Positions 39,777 to 48,029 of a stretch of 64,000 bases of DNA are shown one piece after another. The stretch is from Limnohabitans sp. Rim47. Lineage in GTDB: Bacteria > Pseudomonadota > Gammaproteobacteria > Burkholderiales > Burkholderiaceae_C. The stretch is from contig NZ_FBYA01000003.1 in NCBI RefSeq assembly GCF_001517545.1, positions 200,129 to 264,128 on the forward strand, in the 5' to 3' direction. The notes under the pieces were generated by a model. It saw nothing but the letters and a program-made list of their open reading frames with translations, was not told where the DNA came from and ran no database searches. The translations under genes and the position numbers were made by a program. Numbering within the stretch: the stretch's first letter is position 1; each line of letters begins with the position of its first letter.

Positions 39777-40742
39777 GGCCGTCACGCGGCCCAGCAACAA
39801 AAATTCCATCAGCGCTTTTTGTACATGCATGCGGTTTTCGGCTTCGTCCCACACGACCGATTGCGGGCCATCGATGACTTCGGCGCTGACCTCTTCGCCG
39901 CGGTGGGCAGGCAGGCAGTGCATGAACAGGGCATCGGGCTTGGCGACTTGCATCATGGCTTCGTCCACGCACCAGTCGGCAAAGGCTTTTTTGCGGGCTT
40001 CGTTCTCGGCTTCGTAGCCCATGCTGGTCCACACGTCGGTGGTGACCAGGTCAGCACCCCGGCAGGCTTCGAGCGGATCTTTGAAGACTTTGTAGCTGGC
40101 GTTGCTGCGCAAACCGGCCACGGCTTGGTCCACTTCGTAGCCACTGGGCGTACTCAGGTGCACCGTGAACCCGAGCAACTCGGCGGCCTGCAACCAGGTG
40201 TTGGCCATGTTGTTGCCGTCGCCCACCCAGGCCACCACTTTGCCTTTGAGGTAGGCAGGGTCTGGCTTGCCTTGGGCGTCCAAGCCCCGGTGCTCCAACA
40301 AAGTAAACAGGTCCGCCAAGATTTGGCAGGGGTGAAATTCATTGGTCAGGCCATTGATCACAGGCACGCGTGAGTGCGAGGCAAAGCGCTCGATCTTGTC
40401 TTGGCCATAGGTGCGAATCATCACCAAGTCGGTCATGCGGCTGATGACGCGGGCGCTGTCTTCAATGGGCTCCGAGCGGCCGAGCTGGCTGTCGCCCGTG
40501 GTCAGGTGCACCACCGAGCCGCCCAGTTGGTACATCCCCGCTTCAAAACTCACGCGGGTGCGGGTGCTGGCTTTCTCGAAAATCATGGCCAGCGTGCGGT
40601 CGGCCAGTGGGTGGTATTTTTCGTAGGCCTTGAACTTGCGTTTGATCTCGGCGGCACGCGCGAACAGGTGAGCGTATTCATCCGCACTCAGGTCGGTGAA
40701 CTGCAGGTAGTGCCGAACCGGCACAGCTTGGGCGAGGCTCAT
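39774..40742 (-). CDS. argF: Ornithine carbamoyltransferase
   Basis: Makes citrulline from ornithine and carbamoyl phosphate in arginine synthesis. The protein is 322 aa. The carbamoyl-phosphate loop is FEKASTRTRVSFE, with HPCQILADLFTLLEH, VAWVGDGNNMANTW, TDVWTSMGYE and the ornithine-site FMHCLPAHRGEEV. The start overlaps the argD stop (ATGA), so argD-argF is an operon. Confidence 0.97.
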   Translation of the reverse strand: MSLAQAVPVRHYLQFTDLSADEYAHLFARAAEIKRKFKAYEKYHPLADRTLAMIFEKASTRTRVSFEAGMYQLGGSVVHLTTGDSQLGRSEPIEDSARVISRMTDLVMIRTYGQDKIERFASHSRVPVINGLTNEFHPCQILADLFTLLEHRGLDAQGKPDPAYLKGKVVAWVGDGNNMANTWLQAAELLGFTVHLSTPSGYEVDQAVAGLRSNASYKVFKDPLEACRGADLVTTDVWTSMGYEAENEARKKAFADWCVDEAMMQVAKPDALFMHCLPAHRGEEVSAEVIDGPQSVVWDEAENRMHVQKALMEFLLLGRVTA

Positions 40743-41941
40743 GCGGACTCCGTTAAAAAGGTTTTGATCAAGGGCACCAAAATGGCCACCACTTCGTCGG
40801 CCTCGGTCTCAGTCATGATCAGGGGCGGCACTAGGCGAATCACGCTGTCGGCGGTCACGCTCAGCAGGAGTCCGGCTTCGGCCGCACGGCTCCAAACGGG
40901 GCCGCAGGGGCGGTCGAGCTCGATGCCCAACATCAGGCCTTGGCCACGGATTTCCTTGACGCCTTGAACGCCTGCAAGGGCTTTTTCAAGGGCGCCGCGC
41001 AAATGCGCACCGACCCGTGCGGCGTTGGCCATCAAGCCGTCTTTTTCCATGATGCGGATGGTCTCGACCCCGGCACGCATGGCCAGCGGGTTGCCGCCAA
41101 AAGTGGTGCCGTGGTTGCCGGGCTGGAAAATGTGGGCGGCTTTGGGGCCAGCGACCACCGCACCAATCGGCACGCCCGAGCCCAAACCTTTGGCCAGCGG
41201 CATCACGTCGGGCACGATGCCCGCCCACTGGTAGGCAAACCATTTGCCGGTGCGGCCCATGCCGCACTGCACTTCGTCGATCATCATCAACCAGTCCTTC
41301 TGGTCACACAAAGCGCGCACTTGTTGCAGGTATTCAGCACGCATGGGGTTGACGCCGCCTTCGCCCTGAATGGTCTCCATGAACACCGCCACCACGTTCG
41401 GGTTGCCTTCGGTTGCTTTTTTCAGCGCCTCGATGTCGTTGACTGGCACGCGCACAAAGCCTTCGAGCATCGGGCCAAAGCCGGTTTTGAGTTTTTCATT
41501 CGCGGTGGCGCTCAGGGTGGCGATGCTGCGGCCATGGAAGGCCTTTTCGTAGACCACGATTTCGGGTTTCTCGATGCCCTTGTCGTGACCAAACTTGCGT
41601 GCTAGTTTGATGGCCGCTTCGTTGGCTTCGAGGCCTGTGCAGCAGAAAAACACATTGGTCATGCCTGACAACTCGACCAATTTGGCCGCCAGCACTTCGG
41701 CGTTGGGCACGTGAAAGTAATTGCAGCTGTGGATCATCTTGCCGATCTGGTCTTGCAGCGCAGGCACCAAGTCGGGGTGGTTGTGGCCCAAGGTGTTCAC
41801 CGCAATGCCGGCCAGCGCGTCCAGATAAGACTTGCCATTGATGTCCCAGACTCGGCATCCTTGACCATGGCTGAGTGCGATCGGCAGTCGGCCATAGGTG
41901 TTCATGGTGTGCGGTGAGGCGGCTTCAATGAAAGCGGGCAT
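40739..41941 (-). CDS. argD: Acetylornithine aminotransferase
   Basis: PLP transaminase converting N-acetylglutamate semialdehyde to N-acetylornithine, and possibly succinyl-diaminopimelate for lysine. The protein is 400 aa. Landmarks are YLDALAGIAVNTLGHNHPDLVPAL, FFCCTGLEANEAAIKLARK, IDEVQCGMGRTGKWFAYQ, the PLP Lys in MPLAKGLGSGVPIGA, and HGTTFGGNPLAMRAG. An AGGAG lies close upstream. A terminator-like hairpin is in its leader. Confidence 0.96.
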   Translation of the reverse strand: MPAFIEAASPHTMNTYGRLPIALSHGQGCRVWDINGKSYLDALAGIAVNTLGHNHPDLVPALQDQIGKMIHSCNYFHVPNAEVLAAKLVELSGMTNVFFCCTGLEANEAAIKLARKFGHDKGIEKPEIVVYEKAFHGRSIATLSATANEKLKTGFGPMLEGFVRVPVNDIEALKKATEGNPNVVAVFMETIQGEGGVNPMRAEYLQQVRALCDQKDWLMMIDEVQCGMGRTGKWFAYQWAGIVPDVMPLAKGLGSGVPIGAVVAGPKAAHIFQPGNHGTTFGGNPLAMRAGVETIRIMEKDGLMANAARVGAHLRGALEKALAGVQGVKEIRGQGLMLGIELDRPCGPVWSRAAEAGLLLSVTADSVIRLVPPLIMTETEADEVVAILVPLIKTFLTESA

Positions 41942-41964
41942 GCGTGAACTCCTGAAATAAAAAT

Positions 41965-42021
41965 CGGCCCAACGAAGAGGGCCGCTGAAACCAGATTTTA
42001 GAGGCAGAAATACCGGGCCAA
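41965..42021 (-). promoter_or_regulatory. Terminator-like hairpin and possible competing pairing in the argD leader
   Basis: On the minus strand, a perfect 6-bp stem CGGCCC / GGGCCG (41965-41984, 8-base loop) is followed by ATTTTTATTT and then the argD ribosome-binding site. That is an intrinsic-terminator shape placed inside a leader. Upstream in the same leader, TTGGCCC (42015-42021 on the + strand as GGGCCAA) can pair with the right arm (GGGCCGA), giving a candidate anti-terminator. Whether it acts in attenuation is inference. Confidence 0.5.
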
Positions 42022-42068
42022 CTTGAAGGGCGTCACGGCTGTCTTGCCAAGTTACAAGCGGGTTTCAA

Positions 42069-42087
42069 GTCTTATATAAGATACAAT
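42069..42087 (+). promoter_or_regulatory. Second copy of the GntR-type operator, abutting a -10-like element
   Basis: The 15-mer GTCTTATATAAGATA here (42069-42083) is identical to the one in the gntR promoter (26655-26669, minus strand). The perfect core TCTTATATAAGA is 42070-42081, and TACAAT (42082-42087) follows it directly, as TATGAT does at gntR. No strong -35 is seen at normal spacing. It lies 65 bases before the DUF3579 start and about 130 bases upstream of divergent argD. Confidence 0.65.
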
Positions 42088-42151
42088 ACCCGGGTAAACC
42101 AGAGGGCGGCGATCCCGAACTCTGTGCTCCCTTGACTAACCCCTCTATCCG

Positions 42152-42472
42152 ATGGTCTCCAACTCTGCCAAAGAAGTCTTTATCCTGGGTCTGACCTTGG
42201 ACGGAAAGACATTCCGCCCCAGCGACTGGGCTGAGCGTTTGGCAGGCGTGATGAGCCAGTTTCGCCCCGGTGGCGCGGTGCCCGGTAGCCACCTAAGCTA
42301 TTCGCCTTGGTGCATTCCCACCACCATGGGCAACGTCAAATGTGTGGTGGTCCACCATGACCTGCGCGATTACGATGTCATGGCTTGGGACTTTGTGATG
42401 AACTTCGCACGTGACAATGGCTTGCAAGTCGCGGAAGCCTGTTTGCTGCCCGACCCACCGCCCCAAAAATAA
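42152..42472 (+). CDS. DUF3579 family protein
   Basis: A 106-aa protein, compact and soluble, beginning MVSNSAKEVFILGLTLDGKTFRPSDWAERLAG. Other conserved-looking stretches are HLSYSPWCIPTTMGNVKCVVVHHDLRD and MAWDFVMNFARDNGLQVAEACLLPD. I recognise it as the DUF3579 family, which is found in beta-proteobacteria and often lies beside argD. The function is unknown. Its promoter region carries the GntR-type palindrome. A terminator follows 13 bases after the stop, so it is a single-gene transcript. Confidence 0.82.
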   Translation: MVSNSAKEVFILGLTLDGKTFRPSDWAERLAGVMSQFRPGGAVPGSHLSYSPWCIPTTMGNVKCVVVHHDLRDYDVMAWDFVMNFARDNGLQVAEACLLPDPPPQK

Positions 42473-42484
42473 GTCAATGTGACC

Positions 42485-42509
42485 AACCGCCTTTGGGCGG
42501 TTTTTTTGT
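42485..42509 (+). terminator. Intrinsic terminator after the DUF3579 gene
   Basis: Perfect stem AACCGCC / GGCGGTT (42485-42502) with TTTG loop, followed by a T-run. Confidence 0.92.
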
Positions 42510-42554
42510 GCCCCTGAGCTGCCGTTGTTTTTAACAGGTGTTCAGACGAGTCTC

Positions 42555-42634
42555 GCTGAGTTGGGGGTATCGCCGGGTGACGATTTTGCGAGCGAAGCGA
42601 GCCATGAGGAACCCGGCGATACCCCCAACTCAGC
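42555..42634. repeat. Perfect 24-bp inverted repeat with a 32-base loop
   Basis: Left arm 42555-42578 (starts GCTGAGTTGGGGG) and right arm 42611-42634 (ends CCCCCAACTCAGC) are exact reverse complements over 24 bases. The 32-base loop contains the direct repeat GCGAGC-GAA-GCGAGC. The arms are GC-rich without a following T-run, so it is not a standard terminator. Around it, the word AGCCTGCGC(C) recurs at about 42631, 42675 and 42701. The rest of the 338-base gap (42503-42840) has only the rpsT terminator and no gene. A small mobile or dispersed palindromic element is the simplest guess. Confidence 0.75.
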
Positions 42635-42728
42635 CTGCGCGCGCCCCAACAAAGCCTTTGCTGCCCCCCAGACTAAGCCTGCGCCAAAGCCCCGTAGCTT
42701 AGCCTGCGCCTTGCCGGAAATTGGTCAT

Positions 42729-42761
42729 GAAAAAACCGCCGAGGTTTGCACCTGGGCGGTT
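42729..42761 (-). terminator. Intrinsic terminator after rpsT
   Basis: Stem AACCGCC / GGCGGTT (42734-42761) with a 14-base loop. On the minus strand it is followed by TTTTTT. It lies about 80 bases beyond the rpsT stop. Confidence 0.82.
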
Positions 42762-42840
42762 CAGTTTTCGCGGACAGCGCACCCGTTTCAAACGGCAGCG
42801 AGGACAAAGCCTCGCCGGGCTGTTGATCTGGTGGAGCGGA

Positions 42841-43143
42841 TCAGGCTGCGGCGAGAGCCAAAGTCTTGACTTTGGCGCTCAGGCGGCTCTTGTCACGAGC
42901 AGCCTTGTTTTTGTGGAAGATGCCCTTGTCGGCAATGATGTCCACCACGGTTTGCATTTTGGCAAACAACTCTGTGGCTTTGGTCTTGTCGCCCGCTGCA
43001 ACGGCTTTTTCGACGTTTTTCACAGCAGTGCGGTATTTGGAGCGCAGCGAAGAGTTCGCAGCGTTGATTTTGACGTCTTGGCGGACGCGTTTACGGCCGG
43101 AAGCAAGACGGGGGTTTTTCTTTTTTGGTTTAGCGGATGCCAT
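42841..43143 (-). CDS. rpsT: 30S ribosomal protein S20
   Basis: Small, very basic 16S rRNA-binding protein of 100 aa. It begins [20 protein letters not shown] and contains [28 protein letters not shown] and [20 protein letters not shown], the standard S20 pattern. It diverges from murJ with a 132-base gap, a conserved rpsT/murJ arrangement. Confidence 0.97.
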   Translation of the reverse strand: MASAKPKKKNPRLASGRKRVRQDVKINAANSSLRSKYRTAVKNVEKAVAAGDKTKATELFAKMQTVVDIIADKGIFHKNKAARDKSRLSAKVKTLALAAA

Positions 43144-43275
43144 AGATAAGTTCTTTCAATGTCTGAGGATGATGTCCAGCGAACCCAGCATTCTAGCAGA
43201 CGCATGGTCATTTGCGGGCAGTCGGCCCACTCAACCCGAAAGTGACCCCTTGCAAGGCCGCTACACTCGCCCACT

Positions 43276-44841
43276 GTGAGCCTCCTCCGTTCTGCCTCTG
43301 TTGTGTCGATTTTCACCCTGGCCTCCCGGGTCACGGGGCTCGTGCGCGAGTTGCTGATCGCCTCGGCTTTCGGGGCCAGTGCTTTGACCGATGCCTTCAA
43401 TGTGGCTTTTCGGATTCCGAATTTGTTCCGTCGCCTGTTTGCCGAAGGGGCCTTCAGTCAGGCTTTTGTGCCTGTTTTGGCGGCCAACCGAGCCCAGCAT
43501 GGTGACGAAGCCACCAAAGATGTGATCGACAGCGTGGCCACAGCCTTGGCCTGGTCGGTTTTGGTGCTGTCGGTTTTAGGGGTGCTGGCCTCGCCCTGGC
43601 TGGTTTGGGCATTGGCCAGTGGTTTGCAACAAGACCCCCGGGGTTTTGCCTCGGCCGTCAACATGACGCGCTGGATGTTTCCTTACATCGCCTTCATGTC
43701 GATGGTGGCTTTGTCAGCTGGGATTTTGAACACCTGGAAACGCTTTGCTGTGCCAGCCGCTACGCCGGTTCTGTTGAACGTGAGCGTGATTGCCGCAGCC
43801 TGGCTTTTGTCACCTTGGCTAGCCCGGCAAGGGTTTGAAGCCATCTATGCGCTGCCCGCGGGCGTCATGGTGGGTGGCTTTTTGCAACTGGCTGTGCAAA
43901 TTCCGGCATTGCATCGTCTGGGTTTGCTGCCCCGGTTGGGTATGGGCCCCGCTGCTGTCAAAAAAGCCTGGACCAACCCGGCCACCCGCAACATCTTGCG
44001 CCTCATGGCACCGGCTTTGCTGGGCGTGGGCGTGGCTCAGATTTCCTTGCTCATCAACACGCAGATTGCTTCGCACTTGGCTCCGGGCAGTGTCAGTTGG
44101 CTGACCTATGCCGACCGGCTGATGGAGTTCCCGACGGCCATGCTGGGCGTTGCGTTGGGTGTGGTGCTGATGCCGCAATTGGCCGCCGCCAGAGCCACAG
44201 GCGACAGCGAGCGCTACGCCGCCATGCTCGATTGGGGTTTGCGTCTGGTGGTGTTGTTAACTCTGCCTTGCGCGGCAGCTTTGCTGGTGTTCTCGCAACC
44301 GCTGGTGTCAGTGCTTTACCACTACGGCGCGTTCACTGACCGCGATGTCCAGCAGACCACTTTGGCCTTGACCGGCTATGGCGTGGGTTTGCTGGGTCTG
44401 GTGGCCATCAAGGTGCTGGCCCCTGGTTATTACGCCAGTCAGGACATCCGAACCCCGGTGCGCATTGCGGTGGTGGTGCTGGTGCTGACCCAGCTGTTCA
44501 ATCTGCTGCTGGTTCCTTTTTTGGCGCATGCGGGCTTGGCGCTGTCCATTGGTTTGGGGGCTTTGGTGAATGCGCTTTGGCTGTTGGTCGGCTTGTTGCG
44601 CCGGGGCAGCTACAAGCCGCAAGCCGGCTGGCTGCGCTTTGTGTTGCAAGTGCTTTTGGCCACGGGCTTGCTTACCGGTCTGCTGGGATACGCCGCGCAC
44701 CACCTGCCTTGGGTGGCCATGCGCCAAGACGCTTGGCAGCGCATCGGTTGGATGGTCTTGACCCTGTTTGCCTCTGCGCTTTTGTATTTTGGTGTTTTGT
44801 GGATGACCGGCTTGCGGCTGAAGGCCTTTTTGAAGCGTTGA
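43276..44841 (+). CDS. murJ: Lipid II flippase MurJ
   Basis: Moves lipid II across the inner membrane for peptidoglycan synthesis (MOP superfamily). The protein is 521 aa starting at GTG 43276, with about 14 membrane segments. The N-terminus LRSASVVSIFTLASRVTGLVRELLIASAFGAS and DAFNVAFRIPNLFRRLFAEGAFSQAFVPVLA are diagnostic. SWLTYADRLMEFPTAMLGVALGVVLMPQLA and LAPGYYASQDIRTPVRIA are further MurJ boxes. The SirB1-type gene follows after 11 bases. Confidence 0.96.
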   Translation: MSLLRSASVVSIFTLASRVTGLVRELLIASAFGASALTDAFNVAFRIPNLFRRLFAEGAFSQAFVPVLAANRAQHGDEATKDVIDSVATALAWSVLVLSVLGVLASPWLVWALASGLQQDPRGFASAVNMTRWMFPYIAFMSMVALSAGILNTWKRFAVPAATPVLLNVSVIAAAWLLSPWLARQGFEAIYALPAGVMVGGFLQLAVQIPALHRLGLLPRLGMGPAAVKKAWTNPATRNILRLMAPALLGVGVAQISLLINTQIASHLAPGSVSWLTYADRLMEFPTAMLGVALGVVLMPQLAAARATGDSERYAAMLDWGLRLVVLLTLPCAAALLVFSQPLVSVLYHYGAFTDRDVQQTTLALTGYGVGLLGLVAIKVLAPGYYASQDIRTPVRIAVVVLVLTQLFNLLLVPFLAHAGLALSIGLGALVNALWLLVGLLRRGSYKPQAGWLRFVLQVLLATGLLTGLLGYAAHHLPWVAMRQDAWQRIGWMVLTLFASALLYFGVLWMTGLRLKAFLKR

Positions 44842-44852
44842 ACGGCACATTC

Positions 44853-45713
44853 ATGAACCTCAACTTCGCCACACCGTCGCCCCTAGATTACTTTGCCAGT
44901 TTGGTGCAAAGTGATGCGGATTTTCCTGTTTTGGAGGCCGCTGCCAGTTTGGCCCAAGACGAGGAGCCCACACTGGATGTGCAGCAGGTGTTGGACGATG
45001 TGGCCCGTCTGCTCAAAAGAATCACAGCCCGTGTGCCCAACGAGGCCGACGACTTGACGCGGTTGGCCATCTTGACCCAAGTGTTTTACAAAGAAATGGG
45101 TTTTGGCGTCAATGCCAACGATTACTACGCCCCAGAAAACAGTTATCTGAACGAAGTCTTGCGCACGCGGCGTGGTTTGCCGATTTCACTGGCCGTGATC
45201 TGGTTGGAGTTGGCCCAAGGTTTGGGTTTGTACGCGCAGGGCGTTTCGTTTCCGGGTCATTTTTTGGTCAAAGTCACGCTGCAAGGCGGCTTGGTGGTGC
45301 TGGACCCGTTGACGGGTGAGTCTTTGGGCATCGACAACCTGGCCGAACGCCTGGGGCCTTATCGCAGCCCAGAAGACAAGTCTTCTGCCGCTGATCTGGA
45401 CGATGGCGAAACCCCCATGGGCCTGTATTTGCAGCCCTGTCCATCGCGTGATTTGCTGGCCCGCATGCTGCGCAATCTCAAAGAGGTTTTCCGTTCTCAA
45501 CAAGACTGGCCACGCATGCTGAATGTGTTGGACAGGCTGATCGTGCTCTTGCCTGCCATTTGGTCTGAGCGGCGTGACCGGGGTTTGGTGTTGGCCGAAC
45601 TGGGCCGCAAGCACGAAGCTTTGCAAGACCTGCAGATGTATTTGCAAGCCGAGCCTTCGGCCCCAGATCAGGATGCGCTGAGAGACCGCATCAGCGCGCT
45701 CTCAAGCACCTGA
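44853..45713 (+). CDS. SirB1-type transglutaminase-like protein with TPR tail
   Basis: From ATG 44853 (MNLNFATPSPLDYFASLVQ) it is 286 aa. The central transglutaminase-like domain reads LNEVLRTRRGLPISLAVIWLELAQGLGLYAQGVSFPGHFLVKV, followed by LVVLDPLTGESLG. The C-terminal part is TPR-like (LLARMLRNLKEVFRSQQDWPRMLNVLDRLIVLLP, EALQDLQMYLQAEP). Members are widespread in proteobacteria without a firm function. It probably shares the murJ transcript and converges on purM with 12 bases between. Confidence 0.85.
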   Translation: MNLNFATPSPLDYFASLVQSDADFPVLEAAASLAQDEEPTLDVQQVLDDVARLLKRITARVPNEADDLTRLAILTQVFYKEMGFGVNANDYYAPENSYLNEVLRTRRGLPISLAVIWLELAQGLGLYAQGVSFPGHFLVKVTLQGGLVVLDPLTGESLGIDNLAERLGPYRSPEDKSSAADLDDGETPMGLYLQPCPSRDLLARMLRNLKEVFRSQQDWPRMLNVLDRLIVLLPAIWSERRDRGLVLAELGRKHEALQDLQMYLQAEPSAPDQDALRDRISALSST

Positions 45714-45725
45714 GTTGTCGCCCTC

Positions 45726-46781
45726 TCAGGCCACCACGACCTGAGCGCCACTGCCTTGGGGCGCGATTTGGCCGATGACGTGCACCTGCTCACCCGCTGC
45801 ACGCAGGGTTTGGGCGCAGGCTTGGGCGTCTGCGGCCGCCACCACCACCACCATGCCGATGCCATTGTTGAAGGTGCGGTTCATCTCGGTGTCGTCGATG
45901 CCCGCTGTTTGTTGTAACCAAGCAAACAGTTCGGTCTGAGGCCAGCTGCCTTTTTGCAGGTGAGCGGCCAGGCCTTCGGGCAGAACACGGGGAATGTTTT
46001 CCAGCAAGCCGCCACCGGTGATGTGGGCCAGCGCCTTGATGCCCGAAGACGACTCGGAGTTTGTGGGATGGGCCGCCAACGCGGCCAACACGTTCAACAC
46101 GTAGATGCGGGTCGGCTCCATCAAGGCTTGCTTGAAGGGCTTGCCATCCAGCGTGGCCGGGGTGTTGTTGCCTGCGCGCTCGATGCACTTGCGCACCAAG
46201 CTAAAGCCGTTGGAGTGCACGCCACTCGAAGCCAGCCCCAGCACCACATCGCCTGCTTGGACGTTTTGGCCTGTCAGGATTTTGGATTTTTCGACCGCCC
46301 CGACCGCAAAACCAGCCAAGTCGTATTCGCCGGCGGGGTACATGCCGGGCATCTCTGCCGTTTCGCCGCCGATCAGGGCGCAGCCCGACAGCTCGCAGCC
46401 TTTGGCAATGCCGCCCACCACCGCAGCGGCGGTGTCCACATCCAGCTTGCCGCAGGCAAAGTAGTCAAGGAAAAACAAGGGCTCGGCCCCTTGCACCAGC
46501 ACGTCGTTCACGCTCATGGCCACCAGGTCGATGCCCACGGTGTCGTGCATATGCCATTCAAAGGCCAACTTGAGCTTGGTGCCCACACCATCAGTGCCGC
46601 TCACGAGCACAGGTTCTTTGTAGCGCTTGGGCACTTCAAACAGAGCGCCAAAACCGCCGATGCCCGCCAGCACGCCATCGCGCATGGTTTTTTTGGCCAA
46701 AGGCTTGATGCGCTCGACCAAGGCGTCGCCCGCAACGATGTCGACACCGGCGTCTTTGTAGGAAAGTGGAGTTTGACTCAT
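45726..46781 (-). CDS. purM: Phosphoribosylformylglycinamidine cyclo-ligase
   Basis: AIR synthetase, the fifth step of purine synthesis, ATP-dependent ring closure. The protein is 351 aa. It begins [22 protein letters not shown] and contains [91 protein letters not shown] and [16 protein letters not shown]. It diverges from the permease-hda group. Confidence 0.97.
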   Translation of the reverse strand: MSQTPLSYKDAGVDIVAGDALVERIKPLAKKTMRDGVLAGIGGFGALFEVPKRYKEPVLVSGTDGVGTKLKLAFEWHMHDTVGIDLVAMSVNDVLVQGAEPLFFLDYFACGKLDVDTAAAVVGGIAKGCELSGCALIGGETAEMPGMYPAGEYDLAGFAVGAVEKSKILTGQNVQAGDVVLGLASSGVHSNGFSLVRKCIERAGNNTPATLDGKPFKQALMEPTRIYVLNVLAALAAHPTNSESSSGIKALAHITGGGLLENIPRVLPEGLAAHLQKGSWPQTELFAWLQQTAGIDDTEMNRTFNNGIGMVVVVAAADAQACAQTLRAAGEQVHVIGQIAPQGSGAQVVVA

Positions 46782-46937
46782 GGTTTTGGCCCGAAAGGGG
46801 CAGTAAATAAGGAACGGGGGGCCAATAAACGGGCTGGCAGACTAAAATCAGCGCTTATTTTAAGGGTTGACCCTGACCGATTTGGACAGCCCGCCGCAAA
46901 AGACGAGACCCCCTTGCAAGCACCCCTTCCATTTTTG

Positions 46938-48029
46938 ATGACCCGTCTGGCCGCTTGGCTGGGCGTGGCCTTGGTCGTGGCCCTGGTTTTTTGGTTGCTG
47001 GCACCGGTGTTGGCCCCCTTTGTGGTGGCCGCCGTCATGGCCTACGTCTTGCACCCCTTGGTCCTTCGGTTAGAGGGTTTGTCCAAAGGCCGTTTGCCCC
47101 GCGCCTTGGCTGTGGTGTTGGTCGAAGCTCTGGCCATTTTGTCGCTGCTGGGCATCTTGCTGCTGTTGGTGCCCATCTTGGCCAGAGAGTGGCCCTTGCT
47201 GCATCAGCAACTGCCCGTCTTGTTGGACCGTTTGGGCGACGCCATTAACCCCGTCTTGACCCAGCTGGGTTTGAATGTGTCGCTTGATTTGCGTGACTTG
47301 AAAACCCAATTGGTGGCTTACCTGAGTGCCAACCGTGAAGACTGGTGGGCACCGCTGATGTCTTCGCTCAAGCTCGGGGGCAGCGCGGCCTTGGCATTGA
47401 TGGGCTACGCCGTGCTGGTGCCGGTGGCCTTGTTTTATCTGTTGCACGACTGGACACGCTTGGTGAACAGCGTGACCGAGTTGGTGCCGCCCGCCTGGCG
47501 TGCCACGTTTGACAGCTTCATGCAGGAAAGCGACTCTGTGCTGGGTGAATATCTGCGTGGGCAATTGGGGGTCATGCTGGCCTTGGCGGTGTTTTACGCC
47601 GTGGGCTTGCGGCTGTTTGGTTTGGATTTGGCCCTGCCGATTGGCGTGTTCACGGGCTTGGCCGTGTTTGTGCCTTATTTGGGTTTTGGTGTGGGGCTGG
47701 TGCTGGCTTTGTTGGCGGGCCTGCTGCAATTTGCATCTGCCCAAGCGCTGGTCATGGTGGCCGTGGTGTTTGGTTTGGGGCAGTTGATCGAGAGTTTTGT
47801 GCTCACGCCTCGCCTGGTGGGTGAGCGAATTGGTCTGCACCCCTTGGCCGTCATTTTGGCCTTGATGGCCTTTGGTCAAGTGTTGGGCTTTGTGGGTGTC
47901 TTGATTGCGTTACCCGCCAGCGCTGTGTTGCTGGTGGCTCTGCGCCGCCTGCGCGTGCGCTATCTGCAAAGTGATCTGTACCAAAAAAGTGGTTCACTTG
48001 ATGCGGATCAGGGGCCTGACTCGGCATGA
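46938..48029 (+). CDS. AI-2E-family permease
   Basis: An inner-membrane protein of 363 aa from ATG 46938 (MTRLAAWLGVALVVALVFWLL), with seven or eight helices. Family landmarks are LAPVLAPFVVAAVMAYVLHPLV, LLHDWTRLVNSVTELVPP, SVLGEYLRGQLGVMLALAVFYAVGL and LTPRLVGERIGLHPLAVILALMAFGQVLGFVGVLIALPASAV. The family includes transporters for diverse solutes, so the cargo is unknown. TTG 46914 could extend the N-terminus. It overlaps hda by four bases, a recurrent pairing in proteobacteria. Confidence 0.87.
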   Translation: MTRLAAWLGVALVVALVFWLLAPVLAPFVVAAVMAYVLHPLVLRLEGLSKGRLPRALAVVLVEALAILSLLGILLLLVPILAREWPLLHQQLPVLLDRLGDAINPVLTQLGLNVSLDLRDLKTQLVAYLSANREDWWAPLMSSLKLGGSAALALMGYAVLVPVALFYLLHDWTRLVNSVTELVPPAWRATFDSFMQESDSVLGEYLRGQLGVMLALAVFYAVGLRLFGLDLALPIGVFTGLAVFVPYLGFGVGLVLALLAGLLQFASAQALVMVAVVFGLGQLIESFVLTPRLVGERIGLHPLAVILALMAFGQVLGFVGVLIALPASAVLLVALRRLRVRYLQSDLYQKSGSLDADQGPDSA

